DNA of 64,000 nt from Staphylococcus marylandisciuri (lineage in GTDB: Bacteria; Bacillota; Bacilli; Staphylococcales; Staphylococcaceae): assembly GCF_025519785.1 (NCBI RefSeq), contig NZ_JAOPKZ010000011.1:1-64000 (forward strand), in the 5' to 3' direction. This document shows positions 51,787 through 62,008 of the stretch, one piece after another. Position numbers and translations under genes: made by a program. The notes beneath the pieces were generated by a model that saw nothing but the letters and a program-made list of their open reading frames with translations, made no database searches and was not told the origin of the DNA. Numbering within the stretch: position 1 is the first letter of the stretch; every line of letters starts with the position of its first letter.

Positions 51787-54033
51787 TTATTTCGCTGGTG
51801 CTGGGTCGTTAGTTTCTCTGAGTTTCTTAACCGAATCTACTAGGACAGTTAATGCTTCTTTAACTTCCTCTTCTTTACGCGTCTTCAAACCACAGTCTGG
51901 GTTAACCCAGAAGAGTGAGCGATCGATATTTTGCAATGCACGCTCTATTGCAGTAGTAATTTCCTCTTCTTTAGGAATACGTGGGCTGTGGATATCGTAA
52001 ACGCCAAGACCGATTCCCAAATCATAAGTAATATCTTCAAAGTCTTTAATTAAATCACCATGGCTACGAGAAGTTTCGATTGAAATAACATCTGCGTCTA
52101 AGTCACGGATAGCATGGATAATTTGACCGAATTGAGAATAGCACATGTGTGTGTGAATTTGTGTTGCATCTTTCACTGACGATGTTGCTAATCTGAATGA
52201 GTGAACGGCTTTCTTCAAGTAGTCTTCATGATATTCAGAACGTAGTGGTAAACCTTCACGCAAAGCAGGTTCATCAACTTGAATTACTTTAATACCCGCT
52301 TCTTCTAATGCAAGGACTTCTTCGTTAATAGCGAGTGCAATTTGGTCTTGAACTTGTTCTCGAGGAATATCCACGCGTTCAAATGACCAGTTAAGAATAG
52401 TTACTGGACCAGTTAACATACCTTTAACAGGACGGTCTGTTAAACTTTGCGCGTATTTTGTTTCCTCAACTGTAATGGGTTCCGTCCATTTCACATCGCC
52501 ATAGATAATTGGTGGTTTAACTGCACGAGAACCGTAAGATTGAACCCAACCGTATTTCGTTACTAAGAAACCTTGTAAGCGTTCACCGAAGTATTCCACC
52601 ATATCATTACGTTCGAACTCTCCGTGAACAAACACATCTAAACCGATATCCTCTTGAATCTTAATCCAGCGTGCAATTTCATTTTCTAAGAACTCTCTAT
52701 ACGCTTCATCGCTAATACGGTTATTCTTCCAATCAGCACGTTTTTTTCGTACCTCTTGAGTTTGAGGGAAAGAGCCGATTGTAGTAGTTGGTAAATCTGG
52801 CAAGTTTAAGACTTCCTGTTGCGCTACTCGGCGATCTTCGAATGATGACTGACGAGCTGTGCGTACTGAATCGAAGTCGTATTCAGCGTTCTTAAAGTCT
52901 TGTTTATTAAAGCGTGTGTAGCGTTCTTGAAGATCATTGAATTTGCTCTCATCGTTGTCGTTAAATAAACGTTTTAATGCATCTAACTCTTCTAATTTTT
53001 CTGTAGCGAAGCTGATACCATCTGCAATTGCTTCATCTAATACTTCGTCATCAAGCGATACTGGCACGTGTAAGAGGGATGATGAAGGTTGAATAACTAA
53101 TTCATCTGTGAACTCTTGAAGTGTTTCAATAAGTTGCTTTTTATCTTCTAAATCGGCAGCCCAAACATTTCGACCGTCGATGATACCTGCGTAAATAGCT
53201 TTATCTTTATCTAAATAACCTGATTGAATTTGAGCTAAATTGTAGCCGTTATCATGTACGAAGTCTAATCCATAACCTTTAACTGGCAAAGTATTTACAA
53301 ACTCGAGATTGACGCGTTCAAAGTAAGTTTGAATGACGAGTTTCTCACCAAGGCCTGCTTCACTGAAGTAATCGTAAGCTTTCTTAGTGATCGCTTCGTA
53401 GTCCTTACTTTCATCAGTTACTAGGATAGGCTCGTCAATTTGAATATATTCAGCACCAGCTTCAACGAGTTCACTTAATACTTGTTTATATAATGGTAAA
53501 AGTGTTTCTACTTTCTCCTCAAAGCTTTGATTACCGCCTTTAGATAATTTAACGAAAGTAATTGGACCTACAATAACCGGGTGGGCGTTTACATTCAATG
53601 TTTGAGCGTATTTAAAGCGTTCTAGTAAAATGTTATCGTTCACTTTTGGTTCCACGTTATCCCATTCAGGAACGATGTAGTGATAGTTGGTGTTGAACCA
53701 TTTAATTAAAGCGCTTGCTACATTTTCTTTGTTACCGCGTGCAATATCGAATAATAGATCAGTATTAACTGGATTGCCTTGGAAACGCTCAGGAATAATG
53801 TTGAACAAGAGCGAAGTATCTAAGATGTGATCGTAAAGTGAGAAATCACCTACGGGAACACTATCCAAATTATAATTTTTTTGAAGCAATAAATTCTCTT
53901 TGTGTAAATCTGTTAGAGTAGTATTTAATTCGTCTAACGTAATCTTTTTTGACCAATAACTTTCAATTGCTTTCTTCCATTCTCTTTTTCGTCCTAATCT
54001 TGGAAATCCTAAATTTGAAGTTTGAATTGTCAT
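51787..54033 (-). CDS. metE: Cobalamin-independent methionine synthase
   Basis: MetE moves a methyl group from 5-methyltetrahydropteroyl-triglutamate to homocysteine, the last step of methionine synthesis. The 748-residue protein has two related barrel domains. The zinc-binding residues lie in [11 protein letters not shown] and NPDCGLKTR near the C-terminus. The N-terminal motif [16 protein letters not shown] is typical. It overlaps metF by four bases. Expression should follow the T-box upstream of metI. Confidence 0.97.
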   Translation of the reverse strand: MTIQTSNLGFPRLGRKREWKKAIESYWSKKITLDELNTTLTDLHKENLLLQKNYNLDSVPVGDFSLYDHILDTSLLFNIIPERFQGNPVNTDLLFDIARGNKENVASALIKWFNTNYHYIVPEWDNVEPKVNDNILLERFKYAQTLNVNAHPVIVGPITFVKLSKGGNQSFEEKVETLLPLYKQVLSELVEAGAEYIQIDEPILVTDESKDYEAITKKAYDYFSEAGLGEKLVIQTYFERVNLEFVNTLPVKGYGLDFVHDNGYNLAQIQSGYLDKDKAIYAGIIDGRNVWAADLEDKKQLIETLQEFTDELVIQPSSSLLHVPVSLDDEVLDEAIADGISFATEKLEELDALKRLFNDNDESKFNDLQERYTRFNKQDFKNAEYDFDSVRTARQSSFEDRRVAQQEVLNLPDLPTTTIGSFPQTQEVRKKRADWKNNRISDEAYREFLENEIARWIKIQEDIGLDVFVHGEFERNDMVEYFGERLQGFLVTKYGWVQSYGSRAVKPPIIYGDVKWTEPITVEETKYAQSLTDRPVKGMLTGPVTILNWSFERVDIPREQVQDQIALAINEEVLALEEAGIKVIQVDEPALREGLPLRSEYHEDYLKKAVHSFRLATSSVKDATQIHTHMCYSQFGQIIHAIRDLDADVISIETSRSHGDLIKDFEDITYDLGIGLGVYDIHSPRIPKEEEITTAIERALQNIDRSLFWVNPDCGLKTRKEEEVKEALTVLVDSVKKLRETNDPAPAK

Positions 54034-55871
54034 GATAATGCCTCCTGTTTAAATGAAGTTATATTCTTTGAATATTGTGCTAAATCTATAGAGAAATCCA
54101 CGCGTTGAAACGGTGTAATGAGATATAAACCGTTAAAGTATTCGTGAACTGTATCTATCAAATCTTTAGATAACCTTAAGCTGAGTTCTCGTGTCTTTGC
54201 TTTATCGTCTTTGACGGCTTCAAATTGATTGAGAACCTCTTCAGATAGAGTGATGCCGGGCACTTCATTGTGAAGGAATAGAGCGTTATTATAACTCGTT
54301 ATCGGCATAATCCCTATGAAGAAAGGTGTATCTAGGTGTTTAGTGGCTTCATATATTTCTTTAATCTTATCTTTGTGGTAGACAGGTTGAGTAATAAAGT
54401 AATGCGTGCCACTTTGAATTTTTTGCTCTGCCCTTTTTACAGCGCCTTCTATCTTTCGAACGTTAGGATCAAAAGCGCCTGCGATGTTAAAGTTGGTGTG
54501 CTTTTTCAACTCTGCGCCGTCAGTGTTGATACCTTGATTGAAACGAATAGCCATTTCTGTTAATCCTTTAGAATTTACGTCGTAGACATTAGAAGCGCCC
54601 GGTAAATTACCGATGCGGGCAGGGTCACCGGTAATGGTAAGTATTTCATTAATACCTAGTAGAGATAATCCGAGAAGATGAGATTGTAGACCTATTAAAT
54701 TCTTATCTCTACAAGCGATGTGCACTAGTGGTTCTAATTTGTAATTCTGTTTAATGATACTCGCTGCAGCTATATTACTTATTCTTACTGTGGCAAGCGA
54801 GTTATCAGCGAGTGTAATTGCATCGACATCAAGTTGATCTAATTTTTCAACATTTTCGAAAAATTTATTCGTATCCAAATGTTTAGGCGTATCGAGTTCA
54901 ACGATGATAGTTGGACGTTTCTTTACGAGTGATGTAAGGTTGTCCTTTTGGGTGTCTGCTTGATGTTTATTCTGGTGTTTTTTAATCGGTATGACATTTT
55001 TTCTAGTCACTGGTGATAGATCTTTCACGGCCTCTTTGATATATCTTACGTGATCTGGTGTAGTTCCACAGCAACCACCGATTAGGCGAACACCTTCGTT
55101 AATTAACTTTTTAGCCTTTTTACCAAAGTATTCGGCATTATCGCTATAACGAATTTCAGTGTTCTCAATATCTAACATGCTTGCGTTGGGGTAACATGAA
55201 AGGTAAGCCCCTTTGGGTAGTTCGATATGTGAGAACGACTGTTGCATATGATGAGGGCCGTGATGACAGTTGAGGCCCACTACATTGGCGCCGCTTTGAA
55301 CTACTTGTTTTAACGCTTCGTTAATCTCGCTACTATCTCTAAGATAATTGGTATTTGAAGCGGTTAGTTGGGCGATAATTGGGATGTCTGATTTTTGTCT
55401 TGCAGATTTAACCACTTCAGTTAATTCTTCTAAGTCGTAGTAAGTTTCGAAAAGGAGGGCATCAACGCCTGATTCTATTAAGGTATCAATTTGTAATTCG
55501 GTATGGTAAAGAATCGTTGATAGATTAAGTTCTTCTTGAGTCACTCCTCGAAAACCACCTACCGTACCTAGTATGATCGTCTCTTCATTAGCAGCACGTT
55601 TAGCTATCTTTACAGCAGCCTGATGAATCTGTTTAACTTTATGTTCAAGACCGAATGATTTGAGTTTTTCAAAATTTGCACCATACGTATTGGTTTGTAT
55701 GACATCCGCACCGGCTTCTATATATGAGCGATGGATGGCTTCTATCTTACTCGGATGGGTGAGGTTATAAGCTTCTGGACAGGTATCAAGACCCTCTGAA
55801 AAGAGGATCGTGCCCATCGCGCCGTCACCAACTAGAATGTTGCTCTGGAGCTTGTCTAGAATTGGATTCAT
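54030..55871 (-). CDS. metF: Bifunctional homocysteine S-methyltransferase / methylenetetrahydrofolate reductase
   Basis: The 613-residue protein fuses two activities. Residues 1-290 form a homocysteine S-methyltransferase domain with LVGDGAMGT at the start and the zinc pair in [12 protein letters not shown]. Residues 310-613 form a MetF-type methylenetetrahydrofolate reductase that supplies the methyl donor for MetE. The motifs [20 protein letters not shown] and [11 protein letters not shown] are visible. The start overlaps the metC 3' end by 47 bp, an unusually long overlap that suggests coupling. metE overlaps its stop by four bases. Confidence 0.95.
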   Translation of the reverse strand: MNPILDKLQSNILVGDGAMGTILFSEGLDTCPEAYNLTHPSKIEAIHRSYIEAGADVIQTNTYGANFEKLKSFGLEHKVKQIHQAAVKIAKRAANEETIILGTVGGFRGVTQEELNLSTILYHTELQIDTLIESGVDALLFETYYDLEELTEVVKSARQKSDIPIIAQLTASNTNYLRDSSEINEALKQVVQSGANVVGLNCHHGPHHMQQSFSHIELPKGAYLSCYPNASMLDIENTEIRYSDNAEYFGKKAKKLINEGVRLIGGCCGTTPDHVRYIKEAVKDLSPVTRKNVIPIKKHQNKHQADTQKDNLTSLVKKRPTIIVELDTPKHLDTNKFFENVEKLDQLDVDAITLADNSLATVRISNIAAASIIKQNYKLEPLVHIACRDKNLIGLQSHLLGLSLLGINEILTITGDPARIGNLPGASNVYDVNSKGLTEMAIRFNQGINTDGAELKKHTNFNIAGAFDPNVRKIEGAVKRAEQKIQSGTHYFITQPVYHKDKIKEIYEATKHLDTPFFIGIMPITSYNNALFLHNEVPGITLSEEVLNQFEAVKDDKAKTRELSLRLSKDLIDTVHEYFNGLYLITPFQRVDFSIDLAQYSKNITSFKQEALS

Positions 55872-57000
55872 GGAAGGCCTCCTTAAACGCGTAGTTGAAG
55901 TCAGCTATGAGCTCATTAGGATCTTCTAAACCTACGCTAAGTCTGAATAATCCGAATGTTATCTGGCGTGCTTCTCTTACTTCTTTCGGGACAGCTGCGT
56001 GTGACATCGTAGCTGGATGGGAAAGAATGGTTTCGACACCGCCAAGACTGACTGAAACAAGAGGGAGGGTTAAAGCATCCACTAAAGCTTGTGCTTTCGT
56101 TTCATCTTTAAGGCGGAATCCTAATACTGCGCCCCCATGTTTAGCTTGAGCAAGGTGCTTATCATTCAATCCTGGATAATAAACTTCAGCAATCTCATCT
56201 CGTGATTGGAAAAAGTCAACGAGTTTCTCTGCATTTCTTACGGATTGGTTGAAGCGCACCGGCAACGTTTTTAGATGTTTAACCAAAGTCCAACTGTCTT
56301 GAGCAGATAGAGCTGTTCCGGTGCCGTTCTGCAATAGATATAGTGAATCTGCTATTTCTTTGTTATTAGTTATGGCAGCGCCGGCAATGATATCACTATG
56401 ACCGCCTAGGAACTTCGTGGCACTATGCACGACAATATCAGCACCCAGCTCTAGAGGTGATTGACCAAGCGGTGTCATAAACGTGTTATCTACCGCGACA
56501 ATTAAATTGTGGTCATGCGCAATCTTAGAAGCTTCGCGAATATCTGTCACTTTGAATTTAGGATTAGATGGTGTTTCAAGGTAAACGAGTTTCGTATTAC
56601 TTTGAATAGCGTTTCTAATCTCGTCAGTATGGGTGGTATCTACTGTACTGAATTGAATGTTGAACCGAGTGAGAATCTGTTCTGTTAATCTGAATGTGCC
56701 TCCATACACGTCATCTGGTAAGATCACGTGATCGCCACTATTCAATGACAGTAGAACTGCTGAGATTGCTGCTATACCAGAAGCATAGGCAAAAGCGTAA
56801 TCGCCACCTTCTAATTTAGCTAGTTTTTCTTCTAGTAATTGCCGATTTGGATTACCGCTACGAGCGTAATCATATTCTGGGTTGCCACCTAATACTTTTT
56901 GGTGAAAGGTCGATGAGTCGTAAAGCGGTGGATTAGCAGAACGATAATCGTGGCCGCGATGGGAATCAAATATAACTTCTGTGTCTTTAGATAAACTCAT
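55825..57000 (-). CDS. metC: Cystathionine beta-lyase
   Basis: MetC splits cystathionine into homocysteine, pyruvate and ammonia using pyridoxal phosphate. The 391-residue protein has the Cys/Met-metabolism fold, with YDYARSGNPNRQLLEEKLAKLE and the cofactor Lys in VHSATKFLGGHSD. The C-terminal LSVGLEDPNELIADF is family-typical. It overlaps metI by four bases and metF by 47 bp. Assignment to beta-lyase over gamma-synthase rests mainly on operon order (metI then metC). Confidence 0.9.
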   Translation of the reverse strand: MSLSKDTEVIFDSHRGHDYRSANPPLYDSSTFHQKVLGGNPEYDYARSGNPNRQLLEEKLAKLEGGDYAFAYASGIAAISAVLLSLNSGDHVILPDDVYGGTFRLTEQILTRFNIQFSTVDTTHTDEIRNAIQSNTKLVYLETPSNPKFKVTDIREASKIAHDHNLIVAVDNTFMTPLGQSPLELGADIVVHSATKFLGGHSDIIAGAAITNNKEIADSLYLLQNGTGTALSAQDSWTLVKHLKTLPVRFNQSVRNAEKLVDFFQSRDEIAEVYYPGLNDKHLAQAKHGGAVLGFRLKDETKAQALVDALTLPLVSVSLGGVETILSHPATMSHAAVPKEVREARQITFGLFRLSVGLEDPNELIADFNYAFKEAFHESNSRQAPEQHSSW

Positions 57001-58109
57001 GTCATCACTCCTACTCTAGATTTATCAAGCGCTTGGATAATGTCACTCTCTATATCTTCATAATCCTCAATTCCAATTGACAGGCGAATTAAATATTCAT
57101 CAATACCACGCTTATCTTTCTCTTCATCAGGCATATCAATGTGTGTCTGTGTATAAGGGAAAGTTATAAATGTTTCTGTGCCCCCTAAGCTCTCTGCAAA
57201 AATACAGACTTGAATGTGTTCTAAGAACTTACCGACGTCATAATCTTTCTTTAAACGGAGGCTTAACATTCCTGTGCGTCCGCTATAGAGGACTTTATCA
57301 ATAGCCTCTAGTGAACTACAGCGTTGAGCAAGTCTTTTCGCATTACTTTCAGAGCGATCTATTCTTAAGTGCAACGTTTTTAAACCACGTTGTAATAGAT
57401 AGCTATCGAACGGTGACAGCGTGGCACCAATCATATTGTGAAAGCTCGCTAGCTCTTCAGCGAGTTGTTCGTCTTTAACTGTGACCACTCCAGCTAATAC
57501 GTCATTATGTCCGCCGATGTACTTTGTAGCTGAGTGCAAGACGATGTCTGCCCCTTCTTCTAGCGGTGTTGATAAGTACGGCGTTAAGAATGTGTTGTCG
57601 ATAATAGTTAGTAACTGATGTTCTTGAGCTAATACGTAATAAGGTTCTACATCTACTTCAATCATTTGTGGGTTAGATATAGGTTCTATAAATAGTGCGC
57701 GTGTTTGAGGTGTGATAGTGCTTGCGACTTCTTCGTAGTTTAAAAAGTCTACGTATTTAAACCGAATACCATATTGTTGCTCATAGAAATCAAATAATCT
57801 AAAAGTCCCACCATATAAATCGAAAGAAACTAGAATTTCGTCGCCTGGTTTAAAGAGGTTGCAAATAAGTTGTATAGCTGACATGCCGCTTGAAGTTGCG
57901 AATGAAGCGATGCCGCGCTCTAACTTTGCGAAAGCCTCTTCAAAAGCAGAGCGAGTGGGATTTTTCGTTCTAGAATAATCATACCCTGTAGATTCACCGA
58001 GATGAGGGTGCTGATACGCAGTGGATAAATGGATAGGATTGGCTACAGCACCAGTTGCATCTTGCGTTAGTGCGATCTGTGCGAGTTCTGTGTTTTTCAT
58101 ATTAAGCAT
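56997..58109 (-). CDS. metI: Cystathionine gamma-synthase / O-acetylhomoserine thiolyase MetI
   Basis: MetI joins O-acetylhomoserine (made by MetX) with cysteine to give cystathionine. The 370-residue pyridoxal-phosphate enzyme has YDYSRTKNPTRSAFEEAFAKLE, the cofactor Lys in LHSATKYIGGHND, and RLSIGIEDYEDIE near the end. It is the first gene of metI-metC-metF-metE-cyclase. AAGGAGGAT precedes the ATG, just after the T-box terminator. metC starts within its stop codon. Confidence 0.92.
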   Translation of the reverse strand: MLNMKNTELAQIALTQDATGAVANPIHLSTAYQHPHLGESTGYDYSRTKNPTRSAFEEAFAKLERGIASFATSSGMSAIQLICNLFKPGDEILVSFDLYGGTFRLFDFYEQQYGIRFKYVDFLNYEEVASTITPQTRALFIEPISNPQMIEVDVEPYYVLAQEHQLLTIIDNTFLTPYLSTPLEEGADIVLHSATKYIGGHNDVLAGVVTVKDEQLAEELASFHNMIGATLSPFDSYLLQRGLKTLHLRIDRSESNAKRLAQRCSSLEAIDKVLYSGRTGMLSLRLKKDYDVGKFLEHIQVCIFAESLGGTETFITFPYTQTHIDMPDEEKDKRGIDEYLIRLSIGIEDYEDIESDIIQALDKSRVGVMT

Positions 58110-58124
58110 CCTCCTTTTACTAAA

Positions 58125-58537
58125 AAAAGCTTCCGTCCTTTAAACCCGAATACTATCGGATGTAAAGGACGAAAGCTTTGCTTCGCGGTACCACCTTTAT
58201 TTGTTACTTTATCACTAAAGTAACCTTGTCCAGTACGCTACTTGTTAATATCTAGGGTACCGAACACTAAACATATATCAAATAGCTCATTATACGAGAA
58301 AGACGAGCATTAACCTGATATATGACGTGAATCAATCCAGTACGCCATTTAACAAATATTTATACTGTATCGCTATAACGGGCGAACCCGTTGATATCTC
58401 ATATTGATATCAACACTCAAAGGCCATTTTCAAACTTTCTTTCTGTGTCTTCTTTCAGCGACCAAAGACTCTCTGTGCCAGCAGGGTAAGTTCTACTTTC
58501 CTTATTGCTGTGTTTAAACGCTTAATCAATTTATTAC
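58125..58537 (-). ncRNA. T-box leader of the met operon
   Basis: The minus strand has the T-box AAAGGTGGTACCGCG (58184-58198). The terminator stem GCTTTCGTCCTTTACATC/GTTTAAAGGACGGAAGC follows, with TTTTTTT, just ahead of metI. The leader of about 410 nt is long enough for stem I and matches the methionine T-box of staphylococcal metICFE. An AUG in GAAAATGGCC is a candidate specifier, not proven by folding. It raises met gene expression when methionyl-tRNA is uncharged. Confidence 0.92.
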
Positions 58538-58542
58538 AACTC

Positions 58543-58571
58543 AGTTTACAGACAGAGCAATAGTTTGTCAA
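58543..58571 (-). promoter_or_regulatory. Promoter of the met operon
   Basis: A consensus TTGACA (58566-58571) and TAAACT (58543-58548) are 17 bp apart on the minus strand, directly ahead of the T-box leader. It is divergent from parB. Confidence 0.75.
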
Positions 58572-58705
58572 CTACTTTTCTGAAAATTGCGAGTTGAAAA
58601 AATAATTGAATATACATTAAATATTGATACAACAACGTTTACCACTTGTGAATAGTTAGAAAAATTTCTACAATAAAGAGTGATTAAAGGAGAGGAGAGG
58701 GTAAG

Positions 58706-59542
58706 ATGAGGCGTTCAGATAATAAATACGTAGATGGCAATGAAGACGCTACTGTCTATCATATTGCAATCAAAGATATCAAACCGAACCCTTATCAACC
58801 GAGGAAAACATTCGATGAAGAGAGCCTAGTTGATCTAGCGGACTCAATTAAACAACATGGAATCCTTCAACCTATCGTTCTTAGGCAAACTGTTAAGGGC
58901 TATCATATTGTGGTAGGAGAACGGCGTTATCGCGCTGCACAAATAGCGGGGTTAAGTGAGCTGCCAGCGATAGTTAAACAGCTGACGGAAAGCGAAATGA
59001 TGGAGCTTGCAATTATCGAGAATTTGCAACGAGAAGATTTAAATGCGATGGAAGAAGCCGAGAGCTATGCGAAATTGATGCATGATTTAAATATGACTCA
59101 ACAAGAGGTGGCCAAACGATTAAGTAAATCTAGGTCGTACGTAGCGAACATGTTAAGATTACTCAACTTACCACAGCCGATAGCCAAAATGATTCGGGAA
59201 GAGAAGATTTCTGGTGCGCATGGGCGGACGTTATTGGCGATGAAAGATGTGCATAAGATGAAGCGTTTAGCGAAGAAAGTTGCTCAAGAGAAGTGGAGCG
59301 TACGGTACTTAGAACGCTATATTGCAGATCATAAGGTGAATCAGAAAGTAGAGACGTCATCGAAGCGCGCTCAATCTAAACCTCAATTTATAAGAAAACA
59401 AGAGCGCCAATTAAAGGAGCAGTATGGCACTCAAGTTTCTATTTCAACGCGCAACCAAAAGGGGCAAATTACATTTGAGTTTACCTCTGAAGCTGAATTC
59501 AAACGGCTCATACGCCAATTAAATAATGACCAATTGTTTTAA
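58706..59542 (+). CDS. parB: Chromosome partitioning protein ParB (Spo0J)
   Basis: ParB is a CTP-dependent clamp that loads at parS sites and helps separate origins and load condensin. The 278-residue protein has the CTP-binding domain (NPYQPRKTFDEE, GERRYRAAQIAG) and the ENLQREDLNAMEEAE box. A helix-turn-helix follows (QQEVAKRLSKSRSYVANMLRLL), then a C-terminal dimer domain. It lacks the Noc-type amphipathic start. GGAGAGG precedes the ATG. No parA (soj) is adjacent, as in other staphylococci. It is divergent from the met operon. Confidence 0.94.
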   Translation: MRRSDNKYVDGNEDATVYHIAIKDIKPNPYQPRKTFDEESLVDLADSIKQHGILQPIVLRQTVKGYHIVVGERRYRAAQIAGLSELPAIVKQLTESEMMELAIIENLQREDLNAMEEAESYAKLMHDLNMTQQEVAKRLSKSRSYVANMLRLLNLPQPIAKMIREEKISGAHGRTLLAMKDVHKMKRLAKKVAQEKWSVRYLERYIADHKVNQKVETSSKRAQSKPQFIRKQERQLKEQYGTQVSISTRNQKGQITFEFTSEAEFKRLIRQLNNDQLF

Positions 59543-59594
59543 TAGAGTAGTGAGTATTTATCAATCAGGGTTGCTGACATACTATTTTCTCAGC

Positions 59595-60053
59595 CTATTG
59601 ATTTCTTTCAAGTAAAGAACGATTGATTTCCTCGATGTGTTTTTTATTTTGATGGAAATTTATTAACCAGATGATGATATAGACGATGATGTACATAACT
59701 ATAAAGCTCAGAATTGCTATTAGTTTAAGAGGAAACCAACCAGCAAGTATCCCTAAAGGACAAAGCCCACCAAGCATTAGAATAAAGTGCACCGTAGTTA
59801 TTTTCCATAGTGGCCATTCAGTGCCCTCGAATAAGTAGCCACCTATGTGGAAGAGTACACCTATTAACCCCCATAGGAGGGTCGACAGTAACATAATCGA
59901 AGGTTCGTTGAGGTGGGCGTAGTACAATTTACCCATTGTAGAAACAGGTGATTGCGGAAAATAGTGACCCTCTCCGAAGATATAACTAAATATGATGGAT
60001 AGCATAAGTCCGATGACTATTCCTATCCCATAACTTTTGAATAGTGCTTTCAT
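59595..60053 (-). CDS. DUF3021 membrane protein
   Basis: This 152-residue protein has four predicted membrane spans and a charged C-terminal tail (NFHQNKKHIEEINRSLLERN). It belongs to DUF3021, a family that is almost always encoded right after a small LytTR regulator, as here with a four-base overlap. The pair probably works as a membrane-held regulatory unit, perhaps with the membrane protein restraining the regulator. Its signal is unknown. Confidence 0.85.
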   Translation of the reverse strand: MKALFKSYGIGIVIGLMLSIIFSYIFGEGHYFPQSPVSTMGKLYYAHLNEPSIMLLSTLLWGLIGVLFHIGGYLFEGTEWPLWKITTVHFILMLGGLCPLGILAGWFPLKLIAILSFIVMYIIVYIIIWLINFHQNKKHIEEINRSLLERNQ

Positions 60054-60490
60054 AATGCTAATCTCTCCTTTATACTCTTAAGATAACGTCGTGAGGAATG
60101 AGTGAAATCTTTGTTGTTAAAGAATATTCGTATCAGTCCGTTTGCCTCTAATTTAACTTTATAAATAAAATTAATATTAATAATTTCTGATTTTGAAATG
60201 CGTACAAATTCAGAAGGTAATTGTTCTTCTAATTGATAGAGACGTAGATTAATTTCGTACTCCTCATGTTGAGTAAGTGCGAATACTTTCTTCGTTAGAG
60301 CTTTAAATGATTTAACTTCTTTGATGTTAATTAAGTATATATCTTGCTCTTTCTTGCCTTGAATTTGTCTTAAGTGATTCAAATTATCAATAAATGATAT
60401 AAGCTGGTGTACTGCATCAGTCATTTTAGGTGCCGTTATCGATACAGCCTCTTCTTGGAATAGTTCGTTTATATTTAAATCGAGTTTCAT
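60050..60490 (-). CDS. LytTR-domain transcription regulator without receiver domain
   Basis: This 146-residue protein has a C-terminal LytTR DNA-binding domain (about 45-145). Its blocks are DIYLINIKEVKSFKALTKKVFA, EFVRISKSEIININFI and FTHSSRRYLKSIKERL. It has no receiver, so it is not a classical response regulator. GGAGGT precedes the ATG. It is coupled to the DUF3021 gene, and such pairs often control themselves and nearby membrane functions. The divergent neighbour is mscS. Confidence 0.88.
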   Translation of the reverse strand: MKLDLNINELFQEEAVSITAPKMTDAVHQLISFIDNLNHLRQIQGKKEQDIYLINIKEVKSFKALTKKVFALTQHEEYEINLRLYQLEEQLPSEFVRISKSEIININFIYKVKLEANGLIRIFFNNKDFTHSSRRYLKSIKERLAL

Positions 60491-60887
60491 TAAGTGTGCC
60501 TTACCTCCCTAACGTAAGTTCCTTTCTATTTAAACATATAGTGGAGAACCATTCAGCAGAGTGCAGATAAGTGGTGGTTTTCAAGTGATGAGTGGTCGCT
60601 AGTTGATAAGGAGTAGTTCACGTGATTGTATGCTCTCGGCATTTATCTTATCTTCCTGTAACAATGTAAAGGTTGTGTTTCTGATCTTAATTAGCATGTA
60701 ATTCACCTTGAAATTATAAAAAACCTGAGAGATTGACTGCCTATTACGTAATAGTTTATATTTTACTTTTGGTAAAAATTGCAGAGAGTTTGAAGATAGC
60801 GGTTAAGGTCTTTCAATTCAGCAAGTTAATTACTTTGAATATTGCGTTTTATAATTATGAATAATATGACTGACGGGAGGTAATATC
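60491..60887. other. Divergent intergenic region between the LytTR gene and mscS
   Basis: This AT-rich stretch has a TATAAT at 60850-60855 that may serve mscS, without a clear -35. I see no gene or RNA. Confidence 0.4.
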
Positions 60888-61775
60888 GTGAATCAAGTAC
60901 TCAATATCTTAAGATCAATCGCGGCTCCATTAACGAAACCTGAAACATATCAACATTTCGCTTCTAATGTGGTAATGATCATCGTTTATATAATCGTAGC
61001 TTGGATTATAATCCGCATACTTAACAAGATTATCGCTCAGTTCTTCAAGCTACAAAATAGAGGTAACAAAGGAAATAAGAAACGTTCAAAAACACTGATC
61101 TCGCTTATTCAAAATATAGTAAGTTATGTGGTGTGGTTTATTGTGATTACTACAATATTAAAGAAATTTGGAATCAGTGTTGAAGGTATAATCGCCAGCG
61201 CTGGAGTAGTTGGGCTTGCTGTAGGTTTCGGCGCGCAAACTGTAGTGAAAGACATCATTACAGGTTTCTTTATCATCTTTGAAAATCAATTCGATGTAGG
61301 AGATTATGTTAAAATAAATAGCGGAGGAACAACGGTCGCGGAAGGAACAGTAAAGTCAATCGGTCTTCGCTCAACGCGTATCAATACGATTAGTGGAGAG
61401 CTCACTGTCCTACCTAATGGCAGCATGGGTGAAATTACTAATTATTCAGTGACAAACGGAACTTCTATCGTTGAGATTCCTATTTCTCCTAAAGAGAACA
61501 TTGATAAAGTAGAGAAACAGCTCAATGAGCATTTAGTTTCAATTAGATCAAAATATTATCTATTTGTATCAAACCCTACAGTTATAGGAATTAATTCCTT
61601 AAAAAGTGATGAAATCATCATAGGTGTGACTGCTGAGACTGTACCTGGAGAAGGCGCTGCAGGCGGACGAATATTACGCAAAGAAATTTATAACTTCTTA
61701 AAGGTAAAAGGTATTAAAATGCCACAACCGCTTATGGTACAATATGATCCGGATAAACAAAATGACGCAGAATAG
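60888..61775 (+). CDS. MscS-family mechanosensitive channel
   Basis: This 295-residue inner-membrane channel protects against sudden drops in outside osmolarity. It has three spans (about 25-50, 75-95, 100-130). The pore helix and the family signature GVVGLAVGFGAQTVVKDIITGFFIIFENQFDVGD follow (in pieces: GLAVGFGAQ, FENQFDVGDYV), then a soluble beta and mixed domain. The start is a GTG behind GGGAGG. It precedes DUF951 and ychF in the same direction, a conserved parB-neighbourhood order in Firmicutes. Confidence 0.92.
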   Translation: MNQVLNILRSIAAPLTKPETYQHFASNVVMIIVYIIVAWIIIRILNKIIAQFFKLQNRGNKGNKKRSKTLISLIQNIVSYVVWFIVITTILKKFGISVEGIIASAGVVGLAVGFGAQTVVKDIITGFFIIFENQFDVGDYVKINSGGTTVAEGTVKSIGLRSTRINTISGELTVLPNGSMGEITNYSVTNGTSIVEIPISPKENIDKVEKQLNEHLVSIRSKYYLFVSNPTVIGINSLKSDEIIIGVTAETVPGEGAAGGRILRKEIYNFLKVKGIKMPQPLMVQYDPDKQNDAE

Positions 61776-61795
61776 TTCGGAGGAGTGACAGCATA

Positions 61796-62008
61796 ATGAA
61801 CAACTACGGTTTAAATGATATTGTTGAAATGAAAAAACAACATGCTTGTGGTACCAATCGTTTTAAAATTATTAGAATGGGTGCAGATATCCGAATAAAA
61901 TGCGAAAATTGTCATAGAAGTATTATGCTACCGCGACAAACGTTTAATAAGAAAATGAAAAAAGTTCTTGAATCTCATCAAGAAACTGATAATAAGGAGA
62001 ATGATTAA
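61796..62008 (+). CDS. DUF951 small zinc-ribbon-like protein
   Basis: This 70-residue protein belongs to DUF951 (YyaF-neighbour family). It starts MNNYGLNDIVEMKKQHACGT and has the pattern HACGTNRFKI...IKCENCHR, with one Cys plus a CxxC pair that may bind metal. Its function is unknown; it may touch nucleic acid. GGAGG precedes the ATG. Its stop codon overlaps the ychF start by one base (TAATG), so the two are coupled. Confidence 0.9.
   Translation: MNNYGLNDIVEMKKQHACGTNRFKIIRMGADIRIKCENCHRSIMLPRQTFNKKMKKVLESHQETDNKEND

Noticed and set aside
56725..56737. ATCACGTGAT palindrome inside metC as a parS site
   Set aside because: Only the central CACGTG fits the consensus; the flanks do not.
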